Shown in pieces: positions 16,723-26,137 of a stretch of 61,146 nt of DNA. The position numbers and the translations under genes were made by a program. Source of the stretch: Streptomyces longispororuber. GTDB lineage: Bacteria > Actinomycetota > Actinomycetes > Streptomycetales > Streptomycetaceae. The stretch covers positions 1 to 61,146 of the forward strand of contig NZ_BNBT01000037.1 of NCBI RefSeq assembly GCF_014656095.1. The letters are read 5' to 3'. The notes beneath the pieces were generated by a model. That model had not been told where the DNA came from, made no database searches, and worked only from the letters and a program-made list of their open reading frames with translations. Numbering within the stretch: position 1 is the first letter of the stretch; each line of letters begins with the position of its first letter.

Positions 16723-18756
16723 ATGCACCTCGTCGCCGCGGGTGGCGGAGCGTGCTTGCTGTGGGCAACGCTGATCGGGACGACGCAGTTGGAGAACCGC
16801 TACGTCTCGCCGTGGATACTCGGATCCGTCGTGCCGTGCTTCTTCGCGGGCCTCTTCATCTGGTGGCACGCCCCGAACAGCCCCGTCGCCCGCAGGCTGC
16901 TGCTCCTCGGCGTCTGGCTGTCCGTCGCCGCCGCCGTCCGCCACACCACCACGCTGCTGAGCCAGGAGCTGGGCTGGGACCTGCGTCCCCAGCCCGCCGG
17001 CGTCCTCGTACCGCTGGACCAGGTCCTCCTGATGATCAGCCGGGTGTGCAACCTGACCGTGAGCATCCTCGTCGTACGGCTGCTCGCCCTGCTGCCGGAC
17101 GGCCACGTCCTGTTCCGCCACGAGCGCCGCGTCCTGAACGCCCTGTGGGGCCTGCTCGCGCTGCCGGTCCTGCTGCCCTGCGTCGGCATGTCGGACCTCA
17201 CCGTCTACTACGTCGTCGCCTACCACTCCGAGGCCTGGCTGCCCGGCGTCGGCGCCGCCCTCCTCGTCGTGCGCTGTCTGCGCGCCCGGGCCGCGGACCG
17301 GCCCGACATCACCGCGCTGCTGCCGTTCGCCGCCCTCGGCGCCGCCGTGTTCCTGGCCCGCGGCTCCGCCCGCCTCTTCCGCGCCTGGCACGGCGAACAC
17401 GGCGCCCTCTACTTCGTCGGCGCCCTCCTCGGAGCCCTGCCCTACGTGTCGATCTCCGTCACGCTCCTCTACGCCGCCTTCTGCCACCGGCTCCTCGGCG
17501 TCGACATCGTCCTGCGCCGCTCCGCCGTCTACGGCTCCCTGTGGCTCATCATCAACAGTTGGTACGTCGGCATGGCCCTGGCCCTCGGGCTCACCGCCGG
17601 CCTGTACTTCCCCGTCGGCCTGTCCCTGCTGGTCGCCGTCGTCGCCGCCGCCCTGTTCCAGCCGGTGCGCGCACGCCTCAACACCCTGGCGGAGCGACGG
17701 GCGTTCGGCCGCCGCCTGAGCAGATTCGGGCTCCTCGTGCAGTTCAGCGCCGCCCTGGAGCACGCCTACGACCTCGACCGGCTCGCCCCGCGGCTGGCCA
17801 CCGGCCTGCGCGACGGCCTCAACCTGCGGTGGGTGCGCGTCCGGCTCGGCGGCGCCGGACTGCCCGTGTCCACCGCCGAGGCGGGCCGCCCGCCGCCCGG
17901 CGAACGGCCCTCGGCGCAGTACCCGCTCCTCTACGGGGACGACGCCCTCGGCGTCATCGAGTACGGTCCCAAGGCCGCGGGCCGGCGCACCCCGGAGGAC
18001 GACGACATCGGGCAGACCCTCGCCCGGTCCGCGGCCCTGGCCGTGCACAACGTCCGCCTCGCCGCCGAACTGTCCGCGCACGCCCGCGAGACCCAGCGCC
18101 AGGCCGTCGAACTCGCCGCCTCCCGCGCCCGTATCGTGCACGCGCAGGACACCGAGCGCCGCCGCATCGAACGCCGTCTGCACGACGGCATCCAGCAGGA
18201 ACTCGTCGCCCTCGTCGCCAAGCTCGCCCTCGCCCGCAACCGGCTGCACCGCGGCGGCGACATCGACGCCGCCCTCACCGAGGTGCAGGACGACGCCTAC
18301 CACGTCATCGACGATCTGCGGGAGCTCGCCCACGGCATCCACCCGCCGATCCTCACCGACCAGGGACTCGTCGCCGCCGTGACCTCCTGCGCCCGCCGCA
18401 TGCCCATCCCCGTCACCGTCCACAGCGCGGAGCCGCTGACCGACGAGCGCTTCGCCCTCGACATCGAGGAGTCCGCCTTCTACCTGGTCTCCGAGGCCCT
18501 GACCAACGTGCTCAAGCACGCGGGCGCCGGCCACGTCACCGTCCGCATGACCCACGCCGACGGCCGCCTCCAGGTGGAGGTCGCCGACGACGGCAAGGGC
18601 TTCCCCACGGCCACCACCCACGGCTCCGGCCTCACCGGCATGCGCGACCGCACCGAGGCCGTCGGCGGCGAGCTCACCATCACCAGCCGCGCAGGCCACG
18701 GCACCGTCATCCGCGCCCGGCTCCCCGAGCGCGCCAGGGAGGAGACCCGTGCCTGA
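16723..18756 (+). CDS. NarL/DegS-type sensor histidine kinase, membrane-bound
   Basis: 677 residues from the ATG at 16723, preceded by GGGAG. An in-frame GTG at 16702 is possible if the message is leaderless. The N-terminal half has about eight hydrophobic helices (for example LGSVVPCFFAGLFIWW). A soluble GAF-like segment (about 345-440) precedes the HisKA_3 helix with ERRRIERRLHDGIQQE (phosphoaccepting His about 487). The HATPase domain has EALTNVLKHAG, DDGKGF and GSGLTGMRDRTEAVGG. It senses an unknown signal and phosphorylates the response regulator, whose start overlaps its stop by 8 bp. Confidence 0.92.
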   Translation: MHLVAAGGGACLLWATLIGTTQLENRYVSPWILGSVVPCFFAGLFIWWHAPNSPVARRLLLLGVWLSVAAAVRHTTTLLSQELGWDLRPQPAGVLVPLDQVLLMISRVCNLTVSILVVRLLALLPDGHVLFRHERRVLNALWGLLALPVLLPCVGMSDLTVYYVVAYHSEAWLPGVGAALLVVRCLRARAADRPDITALLPFAALGAAVFLARGSARLFRAWHGEHGALYFVGALLGALPYVSISVTLLYAAFCHRLLGVDIVLRRSAVYGSLWLIINSWYVGMALALGLTAGLYFPVGLSLLVAVVAAALFQPVRARLNTLAERRAFGRRLSRFGLLVQFSAALEHAYDLDRLAPRLATGLRDGLNLRWVRVRLGGAGLPVSTAEAGRPPPGERPSAQYPLLYGDDALGVIEYGPKAAGRRTPEDDDIGQTLARSAALAVHNVRLAAELSAHARETQRQAVELAASRARIVHAQDTERRRIERRLHDGIQQELVALVAKLALARNRLHRGGDIDAALTEVQDDAYHVIDDLRELAHGIHPPILTDQGLVAAVTSCARRMPIPVTVHSAEPLTDERFALDIEESAFYLVSEALTNVLKHAGAGHVTVRMTHADGRLQVEVADDGKGFPTATTHGSGLTGMRDRTEAVGGELTITSRAGHGTVIRARLPERAREETRA

Positions 18757-19447
18757 ACCCCCCGGCACCGCCCCGCTGCGCCTCGTCATCGCCGAGGACC
18801 ACTACCTGGTGCGCGAAGGCACCCGCAGGCTCCTGGAGGACACCGGCGAGGTACGCGTCCTCGCCGCCGTCGGCACGGCCACCGAGCTGCTTGACGCCGT
18901 CGGGCGCCTGCTGCCGGACGTCGTGATCGCCGACATCCGCATGCCGCCCGGCCACCACACCGAGGGCATCACCGCCGCCCACGCCATCCGCGCCGCCCAC
19001 CCCGGCATCGGGGTCGTCGTCCTGTCCCAGCACGCCAACGAGAACTACGCCTTCGACCTGTTCCGGTGCGGCACCAACGGCCTCGCCTACCTGCTCAAGG
19101 AGCGCATCGGGGAGGTCGACGAACTGCTCCGCGCCCTGCACGAGGTGACCGCCGGGCGCTCCGTCGTCGACCCGCGCATCGTGGAGGTGCTCATCGGCAG
19201 CCACGCGCGCGCCGCCGACGCGCCGCTGTCCCACCTCACCCGCAGGGAACTGGACGTGCTGCGGCAGATGGCCGAGGGCAAGACCAACCGCGCCATCGCC
19301 GCGTGTTTGAACCTGTCCGAGTCGACGGTCGAGAAGCACGTCAACTCCACCTTCGCCAAGCTCGGCCTCGCCGAGATACCACAGCTCCACCGCCGGGTCA
19401 GCGCCGTCCTCGCCTACCTGCGCCACACCCCGGCCGGACCCGTCTGA
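18749..19447 (+). CDS. LuxR/NarL-family response regulator
   Basis: 232 residues. The receiver domain (about 8-130) has the acidic pair IAEDHYLVREG, phosphorylation-site Asp about 62 in VVIADIRMPPG, and Lys in LLKERIG. The C-terminal LuxR helix-turn-helix is LTRRELDVLRQMAEGKTNRAIAACLNLSESTVEKHV (given here as adjoining segments LTRRELDVLRQMAEGK and TNRAIAACLNLSESTVEKHV, about 168-205). The GTG start lies inside the kinase gene, so the pair is translationally coupled. Targets are unknown. It is convergent to nadE. Confidence 0.94.
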   Translation: MPEPPGTAPLRLVIAEDHYLVREGTRRLLEDTGEVRVLAAVGTATELLDAVGRLLPDVVIADIRMPPGHHTEGITAAHAIRAAHPGIGVVVLSQHANENYAFDLFRCGTNGLAYLLKERIGEVDELLRALHEVTAGRSVVDPRIVEVLIGSHARAADAPLSHLTRRELDVLRQMAEGKTNRAIAACLNLSESTVEKHVNSTFAKLGLAEIPQLHRRVSAVLAYLRHTPAGPV

Positions 19448-19500
19448 GACGCGCGGCCCGGCCGGGGAGAGCGCCACCGACGCGGCGGCGCGACGGCCGG

Positions 19501-19618
19501 GCCTCACGGCGACTGCGGCCTCGCGGCGGTCACGGCGGTCACCGCCTCACGGCGGTCACGGCCTCACGGCGGTCACGGCCTCACTGCGGTCACCGCCTCA
19601 CTGCGGTCACCGCCTCAC
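19501..19618. repeat. 17-bp tandem repeat at the nadE 3' end
   Basis: About seven units of GCCTCACGGCGGTCACG/C (starts 19501, 19518, 19544, 19561, 19578, 19595, 19612), with a 9-bp part-unit at 19535. The last, partial unit contains the nadE stop codon (19615-19617), so the array grew outward from the gene end. It lies between two convergent genes. Confidence 0.88.
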
Positions 19619-20445
19619 GGCCCGATCGGCAGCCGGCGCTTGTGGTCGGTGAGGCGGTAGCGGCGGACGATCGTCTCGAAGACGTCCTCGTCGACCGGCT
19701 TGCCCTCCAGGAAGTCGTCGATCTCGTCGTAGGTGACGCCCAGCGCGTCCTCGTCAGTCTTGCCCGGGTCGAGGGTCTCCAGGTCCGCCGTCGGCACCTT
19801 CCACACCAGCTCGGCGGGCGCGCCCAGGGCGTCCGCCACGGCACGCACCCGGCGCTTGGTCAGACCGGTCAGCGGCACCAGGTCAGCGGCGCCGTCGCCG
19901 AACTTGGTGAAGAAGCCGGAGACCGCCTCGGCGGCGTGGTCGGTGCCCACGACCAGGCCGTCGTACGCGCCGGCCACCGCGTACTGGGCGATCATGCGCT
20001 GCCGGGCCTTGATGTTGCCCTGCACGAAGTCCTGGTGGCGGGCGTCGCGGAAGGTCACACCGCCGGCCAGCGCGGCCTCCAGGGCGGCGTCGCTCGCGGG
20101 CTTGACGTCCACCGTCAGCACGTCGTCGGGCCGGATGAAGGAGAGCGCGAGTTGCGCGTCGTGCTCGTCGGCCTGCACCCCGTACGGCAGCCGCATCGCG
20201 TGGAACCGCGCCTCGTGCCCGGCGGCCCGCGCCCGCTCCACGGCGAGCTGGCACAGCCGGCCCGCCGTCGTGGAGTCGACGCCGCCGCTGATGCCGAGCA
20301 CCAGGGAGCGCAGACCGGTGGTGGTCAGCCGCTCGGTGAGGAAGGCCACCCGGCGCTCGATCTCCCGCTCGGCGTCGAAGACCTCCGCCACCTGGAGTTC
20401 CCTGGCTATCTCCTGCTGCTGGGCGATGGCCGCCGGCTGGCTCAC
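19615..20445 (-). CDS. nadE: NH3-dependent NAD+ synthetase
   Basis: 276 residues, the normal length of the ammonia-dependent enzyme without a glutaminase domain. The PP-loop SGGVDST (about residues 49-55) binds ATP. Further blocks are FRDARHQDFVQGNIKARQRM, VVGTDHAAEAVSGFFTKFGDG and LTGLTKRRVRAVADALG. It amidates deamido-NAD+ to NAD+, the last step of NAD synthesis. The GTG at 20445 has an AGGAG ribosome-binding site 5-6 bases upstream. A longer frame to 20796 is not supported. Its stop lies in a tandem repeat. Confidence 0.95.
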   Translation of the reverse strand: MSQPAAIAQQQEIARELQVAEVFDAEREIERRVAFLTERLTTTGLRSLVLGISGGVDSTTAGRLCQLAVERARAAGHEARFHAMRLPYGVQADEHDAQLALSFIRPDDVLTVDVKPASDAALEAALAGGVTFRDARHQDFVQGNIKARQRMIAQYAVAGAYDGLVVGTDHAAEAVSGFFTKFGDGAADLVPLTGLTKRRVRAVADALGAPAELVWKVPTADLETLDPGKTDEDALGVTYDEIDDFLEGKPVDEDVFETIVRRYRLTDHKRRLPIGP

Positions 20446-20698
20446 GTCAGCTCCTGTCGTCTGGGTTCGTGCTCGTACGGTCGCGGGCGGTCCTCGTACC
20501 CGCCCTCCCGTCCACCCTACCCAGACACCCCGCGGCCGACCCCCGCCGAGCCGCCCGCCGCCCCGGCCCCGCCCCAGGTCAGGGCGGTGCCCCCGGGCCG
20601 GGCATGACCGCGCCGGGGCCGGGTACGCGGCAGGTCCTGCGTTGCGCCGCCGCGCGTGACGCGCCAAGGTCGGAAGAGGTGCACAAGGAGGCGGACGC

Positions 20699-22090
20699 AT
20701 GCCCATCGCGACGGTGAACCCGGCGACCGGCGAGACCGAGCGGACCTTCGAGCCGCTCGGCGCCGACGAGGTCGAGGCGCGGCTGCACCGCGCCACCGAG
20801 GCCTTCGACCGCTACCGCACCACCGGCTTCGACGAGCGCGCGGCCCTGCTGCGCCGCGCGGCCGACCTCCTCGACGAGGACACCGAAGCGGTCGCCCGCA
20901 CCATCACCACGGAGATGGGCAAGCCCGTCACGGCCGCCCGGGCCGAGGCCGCCAAGTGCGCCAAGACCATGCGCTGGTACGCCGAGCACGCCGAGGCCCT
21001 GCTCGCCGACGAGCACCCGGGACAGGACGACGTACGGGACTCCGGCGCGGCCCGCGCCTACGTCCGCCACCGCCCCCTCGGCGTGGTCCTCGCCGTGATG
21101 CCGTGGAACTTCCCGCTCTGGCAGGTGGTGCGGTTCGCCGCGCCCGCCCTGATGGCGGGCAACGTCGGCCTGCTCAAGCACGCCTCGAACGTGCCGCAGA
21201 CCGCCCTGTACCTGCAGGACCTGTTCCGCCGCGCGGGCTACGACGAGGGCTGCTTCCAGACCCTGCTCGTCGGCTCCGGCGCCATCGAGGACATCCTGCG
21301 CGACGAGCGGGTCGCCGCCGCCACGCTCACCGGCAGCGAGGGCGCGGGCCGCTCCGTCGCCGCGATCGCCGGCGACGAGATCAAGAAGACCGTCCTCGAA
21401 CTGGGCGGCAGCGACCCCTTCGTGGTGATGCCGTCGGCCGACGTGGACGCGGCCGCGCGCACCGCCGTCACCGCCAGGACGCAGAACGCCGGGCAGTCCT
21501 GCATCGCCGCCAAGCGGTTCATCGTGCACGGCGAGGTGTACGACGCCTTCCTGGAGCGCTTCGCCGCGGGCATGCGGGAGCTGACCGTCGGCGACCCGAC
21601 GGACGAGGCCACCGACGTCGGCCCGCTCTCCAGCGAGCAGGGCCGCGCCGACCTGGAGGAGCTCGTCGACGACGCCGTACGCAAGGGAGCCACCGCCGTC
21701 TGCGGCGGACAGCGGCCCAAGGGCCTGGAGCGGGGCTTCTACTACGAGCCGACCGTCCTGACGGGCATCACGCGCGAGATGCGCATCCACCGCGAGGAGA
21801 CCTTCGGCCCGGTGGCCACGGTGTACCGCGCCGCGGACCTCGACGAGGCCCTCGCCCTCGCCAACGACACCTCGTTCGGCCTGAGTTCCAACGTCTGGAC
21901 GCGCGACACGGCCGAGCAGGAGCGCTGCGTACGCGACCTCCAGGCGGGCGGCGTCTACTTCAACGGCATGACCGCCTCGCACCCCGCCTTCCCCTTCGGC
22001 GGCGTCAAGCGCTCCGGCTACGGCCGCGAGCTGTCGGGCCACGGCATCAAGGAGTTCTGCAACGCCACCACCGTGTGGCACGGCGCGTGA
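20699..22090 (+). CDS. NADP-dependent succinate-semialdehyde dehydrogenase, short form
   Basis: 463 residues with a strong AAGGAGG (20685-20691) seven bases before the ATG. Aldehyde dehydrogenase motifs: MPWNFPLWQV, general-base Glu in VLELGGSDPF (about 234), nucleophile in NAGQSCIAAKRFIV (Cys about 268), ETFGPVATVY and FPFGGVKRSGYGRELSGHG. The short N-terminus (IATVNPATGETERTFEPL) is typical of the GabD/YneI group that oxidises succinate semialdehyde to succinate. Substrate is assigned by similarity. It is divergent from nadE, and the HhH-PHP gene starts 28 bp downstream. Confidence 0.88.
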   Translation: MPIATVNPATGETERTFEPLGADEVEARLHRATEAFDRYRTTGFDERAALLRRAADLLDEDTEAVARTITTEMGKPVTAARAEAAKCAKTMRWYAEHAEALLADEHPGQDDVRDSGAARAYVRHRPLGVVLAVMPWNFPLWQVVRFAAPALMAGNVGLLKHASNVPQTALYLQDLFRRAGYDEGCFQTLLVGSGAIEDILRDERVAAATLTGSEGAGRSVAAIAGDEIKKTVLELGGSDPFVVMPSADVDAAARTAVTARTQNAGQSCIAAKRFIVHGEVYDAFLERFAAGMRELTVGDPTDEATDVGPLSSEQGRADLEELVDDAVRKGATAVCGGQRPKGLERGFYYEPTVLTGITREMRIHREETFGPVATVYRAADLDEALALANDTSFGLSSNVWTRDTAEQERCVRDLQAGGVYFNGMTASHPAFPFGGVKRSGYGRELSGHGIKEFCNATTVWHGA

Positions 22091-22118
22091 ACGCCCCCGG
22101 GAACGGCAGGTGGCACCC

Positions 22119-23138
22119 ATGGAGCCGGTCGAGGCGCTGAACCGCATCGCCTTCCTGCTGGAGCGCGGCCGGGCCCCCACCTACCGGGTGCGCGCCTTCC
22201 GCACCGCGGCCGCCGCCGTCGCCGCGCTGCCCGCGGACGAGCTGGCCGAGCGCGTCCGGGCGGGCACCCTGGAGACCCTCAAGGGCATCGGCCCCAAGAC
22301 GGGCCAGGTCGTGCGCGAGGCCCTCGACGGCGGCGTGCCCGGCTACCTCGCCCACCTGGAGGAGGAGGACGGGAAGCCGCTGGTGTCCGGGGGCGAGGAG
22401 CTGCGCGCCCTGCTGCGCGGCGACTGCCACCTGCACTCCGACTGGTCCGACGGCGGCAGCCCCATCGAGGAGATGGGCCGGGCCGCCGCCGACATCGGCC
22501 ACGAGTGGGCGGTCCTCACCGACCACTCGCCCCGCCTCACCATCGCGCGCGGCCTGTCGCCCGAGCGGCTGCGCGAACAACTGCGCGTGGTGGCCGGACT
22601 CAACGAGACCTGGGCGCCGTTCCGGCTGCTCACCGGCATCGAGTGCGACATCCTGGAGGACGGCGGCCTGGACCAGGAGCCCGAACTCCTCGCGCAACTC
22701 GACGTCGTGGTCGTCTCCGTCCACTCCAAGCTGCGCATGGACGCCCGCGCCATGACCCGCCGCATGATCAAGGCCGTCCGCAACCCGCACGCCGACGTCC
22801 TCGGCCACTGCACCGGCCGCCTGGTCACCGGCCGGGGCCGCCCCGAGTCCACCTTCGACGCCGACGCGGTCTTCGCCGCCTGCGCCGAGTCCGGCACCGC
22901 CGTGGAGATCAACAGCAGGCCCGAGCGGAAGGACCCGCCCCGGCGGCTGCTGCGCCGGGCGGTCGAGGCCGGTGTCCTGTTCGCCGTCGACACCGACGCC
23001 CACGCGCCCGGCCAGCTCTCCTGGCAGGACATCGGCTGCGCCCGCGCCGAGGAGTGCGGCGTACCGGCGGAGCGCGTCGTCACCACCTGGACCGTCGAGG
23101 ACCTCCTGGCCTGGACGCGCGGGGAGCGCCGCCCCTGA
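22119..23138 (+). CDS. HhH-PHP domain protein (PolX-like phosphoesterase)
   Basis: 339 residues from the ATG at 22119, with CAGGTGG upstream. The N-terminal helix-hairpin-helix region LETLKGIGPKTGQVVREAL (about 48-66) would contact DNA. A PHP domain follows, with metal-binding motifs GDCHLHSDWSDG (about 104-115), LTDHSPR, an internal VHSKLRM, GHCTGRL and DTDAHAPGQL. The layout matches the HhH and C-terminal PHP parts of bacterial family X DNA polymerases, without the polymerase core. A 3'-phosphoesterase or 3'-5' exonuclease role in repair is inferred. It probably shares a transcript with the dehydrogenase. Confidence 0.85.
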   Translation: MEPVEALNRIAFLLERGRAPTYRVRAFRTAAAAVAALPADELAERVRAGTLETLKGIGPKTGQVVREALDGGVPGYLAHLEEEDGKPLVSGGEELRALLRGDCHLHSDWSDGGSPIEEMGRAAADIGHEWAVLTDHSPRLTIARGLSPERLREQLRVVAGLNETWAPFRLLTGIECDILEDGGLDQEPELLAQLDVVVVSVHSKLRMDARAMTRRMIKAVRNPHADVLGHCTGRLVTGRGRPESTFDADAVFAACAESGTAVEINSRPERKDPPRRLLRRAVEAGVLFAVDTDAHAPGQLSWQDIGCARAEECGVPAERVVTTWTVEDLLAWTRGERRP

Positions 23139-23174
23139 CGCCGACCAGGCGGGCGCACCGGCCGCGGGACCGGG

Positions 23175-24044
23175 TCAGGAGGGGTCCGCGAAGCGGCGTA
23201 CGAAGGCCAGGGCGGTGTCGGCCACCTCACGCCAGCCGTGGTCGATCGTCAGCGAGTGCCCCCGGCCGGGGATCTCCGCGAACTCGGTGACGGCGTGCCG
23301 GTTGCGGAGCTGCCTCTTGTACGCGGCGTGCGCGAGGGCGAAGGGCACGGTGTGGTCCCTCTCGCCCGACACGACCAGCAGCGGCCCCCGCCCGGCCGCC
23401 TCGGTGTCCACCTTGACCTCGGTCCACGGGTTGAGGTTGGCGACGGCGGCCTGGAACAGCGGCTCGCCGGGCGCGGGCACGGCGTGGGCCGCGTACAGCG
23501 CGCGGGCCTCCTCCTCGCCGACGGCGTTGGCGAAGGAGTAGCGGAACTGCGCGTACGTCAGCGGGACCGCGCGGTGGTAGTTCGCCGGGTTGCCCAGGAC
23601 CGGGCGCGCGGCCCGCAGGGACGACAGGGGCAGCGGCAGCACGCCCCGGAACGGGGCCGGGTCGATGGCCACCGAGGCCCGGGACAGCTCACGGCCCGCG
23701 ATGATCTGCGCGACCAGGCCGCCGAAGGAGTGGCCGACGACGACCGGCGCGCGGTCCAGCGACCGGACGAGGCCGCAGAAGTGGTCGGCGACCTGGCCGA
23801 CGCTCTTCCCGGCGAAGACCTCGGGGTGCTCCCTGGCCTCCTCGACCGTCTCCGGGTCGTCCGGCCAGCCCGGGGTGACGGCGGTGTAACCGGCCTCCTC
23901 GAAGACGGCGGCCCAGCGGTCCCAGCTCGTCGGCAGCAGCCACAGGCCGTGGACGAAGACGACCGGGACGCGGCCGGAGGCGTTGGCCCGCTCCACCTGC
24001 GCGAGGTCACGGGCGCGCGCGGCGTCCGGAGTGGTCGATGACAT
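23175..24044 (-). CDS. Alpha/beta hydrolase
   Basis: 289 residues. VVFVHGLWLLPTSWDRW (about 27-43) carries the oxyanion HG, VVGHSFGGLVAQ holds the nucleophile Ser (about 107), and IPGRGHSLTIDHGW near the C-terminus has the catalytic His. The acid is probably in VVSGERDHTVP. No signal peptide is visible, so it is likely cytoplasmic. The substrate is unknown; sequence features recall the haloperoxidase/esterase side of the superfamily. The ATG at 24044 follows GGGAAGG. It is the last gene of the leftward block. Confidence 0.85.
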   Translation of the reverse strand: MSSTTPDAARARDLAQVERANASGRVPVVFVHGLWLLPTSWDRWAAVFEEAGYTAVTPGWPDDPETVEEAREHPEVFAGKSVGQVADHFCGLVRSLDRAPVVVGHSFGGLVAQIIAGRELSRASVAIDPAPFRGVLPLPLSSLRAARPVLGNPANYHRAVPLTYAQFRYSFANAVGEEEARALYAAHAVPAPGEPLFQAAVANLNPWTEVKVDTEAAGRGPLLVVSGERDHTVPFALAHAAYKRQLRNRHAVTEFAEIPGRGHSLTIDHGWREVADTALAFVRRFADPS

Positions 24045-24229
24045 GGTGATGCCTTCCCTGAGGCCCCCGCAGGGGCGGAGGTGCGGACATGGGGGCCGTG
24101 AGGCGGCCCGGTCGGGGAGGTGGCGGCGTCCGGCCGGCCGCGGCGCGGCGGACGGGACGGGCGGACCTCCGGGGTGTGCGCGCCCGCGCCCCGGCCCGCG
24201 AGGGCACGTGCGGGGGCGGGCACGGGACC

Positions 24230-24262
24230 GCCACCCGCCGCCGTGGCACGGCGGCGGGCGGC
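24230..24262 (-). terminator. Hairpin downstream of dps
   Basis: A stem of about 15 bp with one mismatch (24230-24244 with 24248-24262) closes a 3-base loop, 12 bp beyond the leftward dps stop codon. Confidence 0.65.
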
Positions 24263-24273
24263 TGAGCGGGGTG

Positions 24274-24885
24274 CTACGCGACGGCCTCCGGGCCGGGGGA
24301 CAGGCGCGTCAGCGGGGTGTCCACCAGGTGCTCCGCGAGGAACCAGGCCTGGGCCTCGCCGCCGCGGACCACCTCGGAGACGACGAGGTCGCTGCTGCCG
24401 TCGTCACCGAGGTCCGCGAGGCGCCGCGCGGCCGTACGCGCCTCGACCAGGATGGTCTCGTGCGCATCGAGGAGCCGGGACAGCATCGCGGGCACCTCCT
24501 CGGTGCCGTCCGGCGGCCGGGGCACGGAGGTGATCTCCGCGGCGTGCCGCGGGTCGCCCACCGCCACGCCGCCGAGGCTCTGCACGCGCTCGGCCAGCGC
24601 GTCGACCAGGGCGAGCTGGGCCTCGGCGTGCTGGTCGAGCAGCAGGTGCAACTGGTGGAACGTGGCGCCCCGCATGAGCCAGTGGTGCTTCTTGTACAGG
24701 GCGTACAGCATCTGCGTGTCCGCCAGGATCTGGTTGAGCACCTGGCAGGCGTACATCCGGGTGTCGTGGGACAGGCCGAGCGGCACCTGCTTGACGGTGC
24801 CGAAGCGCTGCACCTCCCGGCCCTTCTGGTGCAGCAGCGGCTGGGCCGCGGCGGGTGCCGTCGTGCCGGCCGATGTGGGGGTCAT
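24274..24885 (-). CDS. dps: Dps-family ferritin-like protein
   Basis: 203 residues. The Dps helix B motif LMRGATFHQLHLLLDQHAEAQ and following LVDALAERVQSLGG (about 70-104) contain the His and Asp/Glu residues of the inter-subunit ferroxidase site. Dps dodecamers oxidise Fe2+ with peroxide, store iron and protect DNA. Tails on both ends are longer than in E. coli Dps, as usual in Streptomyces. Its ATG overlaps the stop of the upstream DoxX gene (ATGA), indicating translational coupling. Confidence 0.92.
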   Translation of the reverse strand: MTPTSAGTTAPAAAQPLLHQKGREVQRFGTVKQVPLGLSHDTRMYACQVLNQILADTQMLYALYKKHHWLMRGATFHQLHLLLDQHAEAQLALVDALAERVQSLGGVAVGDPRHAAEITSVPRPPDGTEEVPAMLSRLLDAHETILVEARTAARRLADLGDDGSSDLVVSEVVRGGEAQAWFLAEHLVDTPLTRLSPGPEAVA

Positions 24886-25409
24886 GCGGTACTCCTGAGG
24901 TCAGTGGTGGAAGAGGGAGTGGAGGGGGCGGGCCGGTGCAGCAGGACGCGCACCGCGAGTCCGCTGCCCACGCCGACGGCCACCGCGGCGCCCGCCGCCC
25001 AGGCGGGCCACGGCAGCAGGCCGAGCACCTGGTCGGCGGAGTAGCGGCCGGGGCCGGTCAGGGCGAGCGCGGAGGCGACGACGACGAGGAAGAGCGGGTA
25101 CTCGTAGCCGTCCTTCTGCACCCACAGGCCGTGCGGCCACTTGACGGTCAGCGCGACCGTCATCACGCCGACCGCCCCGGCCGCGGCCAGCGGGGTGAGC
25201 GCGCCGCCGGCGAGCAGCAGGCCGGAGCCGATCTGGCCGGCCCCCGCGGCGAGGGCGGTGAGCCGCCCGCCGCGGAAGCCGTCGTGCCGGAACTCCTCGG
25301 CCCCGCCCGCGAGTCCCTCGCCCCCGAGGCGGAAGCTGATCTTCTGTACGCCGTGACCGGCGATGAGCAGCCCCGTCAGGAGACGCAGGACGAGCAGTCC
25401 GAAGTCCAT
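24882..25409 (-). CDS. DoxX-family membrane protein
   Basis: 175 residues with four predicted helices: LLVLRLLTGLLIAGHGVQK (start), LTALAAGAGQIGSGLLLAGG, LAAAGAVGVMTVALTV and YPLFLVVVASALAL, plus a fifth weaker one. The GHGVQKI and E-E-F-R patterns are typical of DoxX/YphA proteins. Coupled to dps by a 4-bp overlap and 14 bp from the isochorismatase-like gene, it fits an oxidative-stress operon. The biochemical role of DoxX proteins remains uncertain. Confidence 0.85.
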   Translation of the reverse strand: MDFGLLVLRLLTGLLIAGHGVQKISFRLGGEGLAGGAEEFRHDGFRGGRLTALAAGAGQIGSGLLLAGGALTPLAAAGAVGVMTVALTVKWPHGLWVQKDGYEYPLFLVVVASALALTGPGRYSADQVLGLLPWPAWAAGAAVAVGVGSGLAVRVLLHRPAPSTPSSTTDLRSTA

Positions 25410-25423
25410 GGTCGAGCGGTCCG

Positions 25424-26092
25424 TCAGCCGGCCGCGTGCGGGTTGATCATGGACTGGGCGTAGAAGACGCCGAGGCCGTAGGCGCCGCCGTGCTCCTTGA
25501 CGACGTCGGTGGTGGCCACGTACGTCTCGGTGCGGGCCCAGTCGCGCTGGAGCTCGAGGAGCACCTGGAGCCAGGTCACGGGCACCGCGCCCGCGGCCGC
25601 CATGCGCTGCATGGCGTGCTCGTGGGCGGCGGGGGTGACCCCGGCGGAGGCGTCGGCGACCACGTACACCTCGTAGCCCTGGCTGAGGGCGGACAGCGCG
25701 GGCAGCACGAGGCACACCTCGGTCCACAGGCCGGACAGGACGATCTTGCGGCGCCCGGTCGCCTTCACGGCCTCCACCAGGGCGGTGTCCTCCCAGGCGT
25801 TCATCGAGGTGCGGTCGACGACCTCGTGGTCGGGGAAGACCTCGCGCAACTGCGGCAGGATCGGGCCGGAGAACGACTCGGCCGCGACGGTGGACAGCAC
25901 CACCGGCACGTCGAAGACCCGGGCGGCCTTGGCCAGGCCGACGGTGGCGTTGATGACCCCGGCCCGGTCGGCGCTGGCCGCGCCGAAGAACATCTGCGGC
26001 TGGTGGTCGACGAACAGCATCATCGCGTTGTCGGGCGTCAGCAGATCCGGGCTCGGGGCGGCGGAGACGGCGTCCAGGGAGAACTCGGTCAT
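25424..26092 (-). CDS. Isochorismatase-like cysteine hydrolase
   Basis: 222 residues. The catalytic triad of the family is visible: Asp29 in MLFVDHQPQM, Lys116 in GRRKIVLSG and Cys127 in LWTEVCLVLPALSAL. Members hydrolyse amides or imines (nicotinamidase, N-carbamoylsarcosine amidase, YcaC-like). The FVDHQPQMFFG start and the WAR-ET-Y C-terminus resemble the YcaC subgroup. The ATG at 26092 follows GAGGA. It heads a short run with DoxX and Dps; a 7-bp repeat separates it from the amidohydrolase upstream. Confidence 0.87.
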   Translation of the reverse strand: MTEFSLDAVSAAPSPDLLTPDNAMMLFVDHQPQMFFGAASADRAGVINATVGLAKAARVFDVPVVLSTVAAESFSGPILPQLREVFPDHEVVDRTSMNAWEDTALVEAVKATGRRKIVLSGLWTEVCLVLPALSALSQGYEVYVVADASAGVTPAAHEHAMQRMAAAGAVPVTWLQVLLELQRDWARTETYVATTDVVKEHGGAYGLGVFYAQSMINPHAAG

Positions 26093-26137
26093 GGTCAGTT
26101 CCTCGTGTTCGTAATCGTGATGGTGATGAGTGATCGT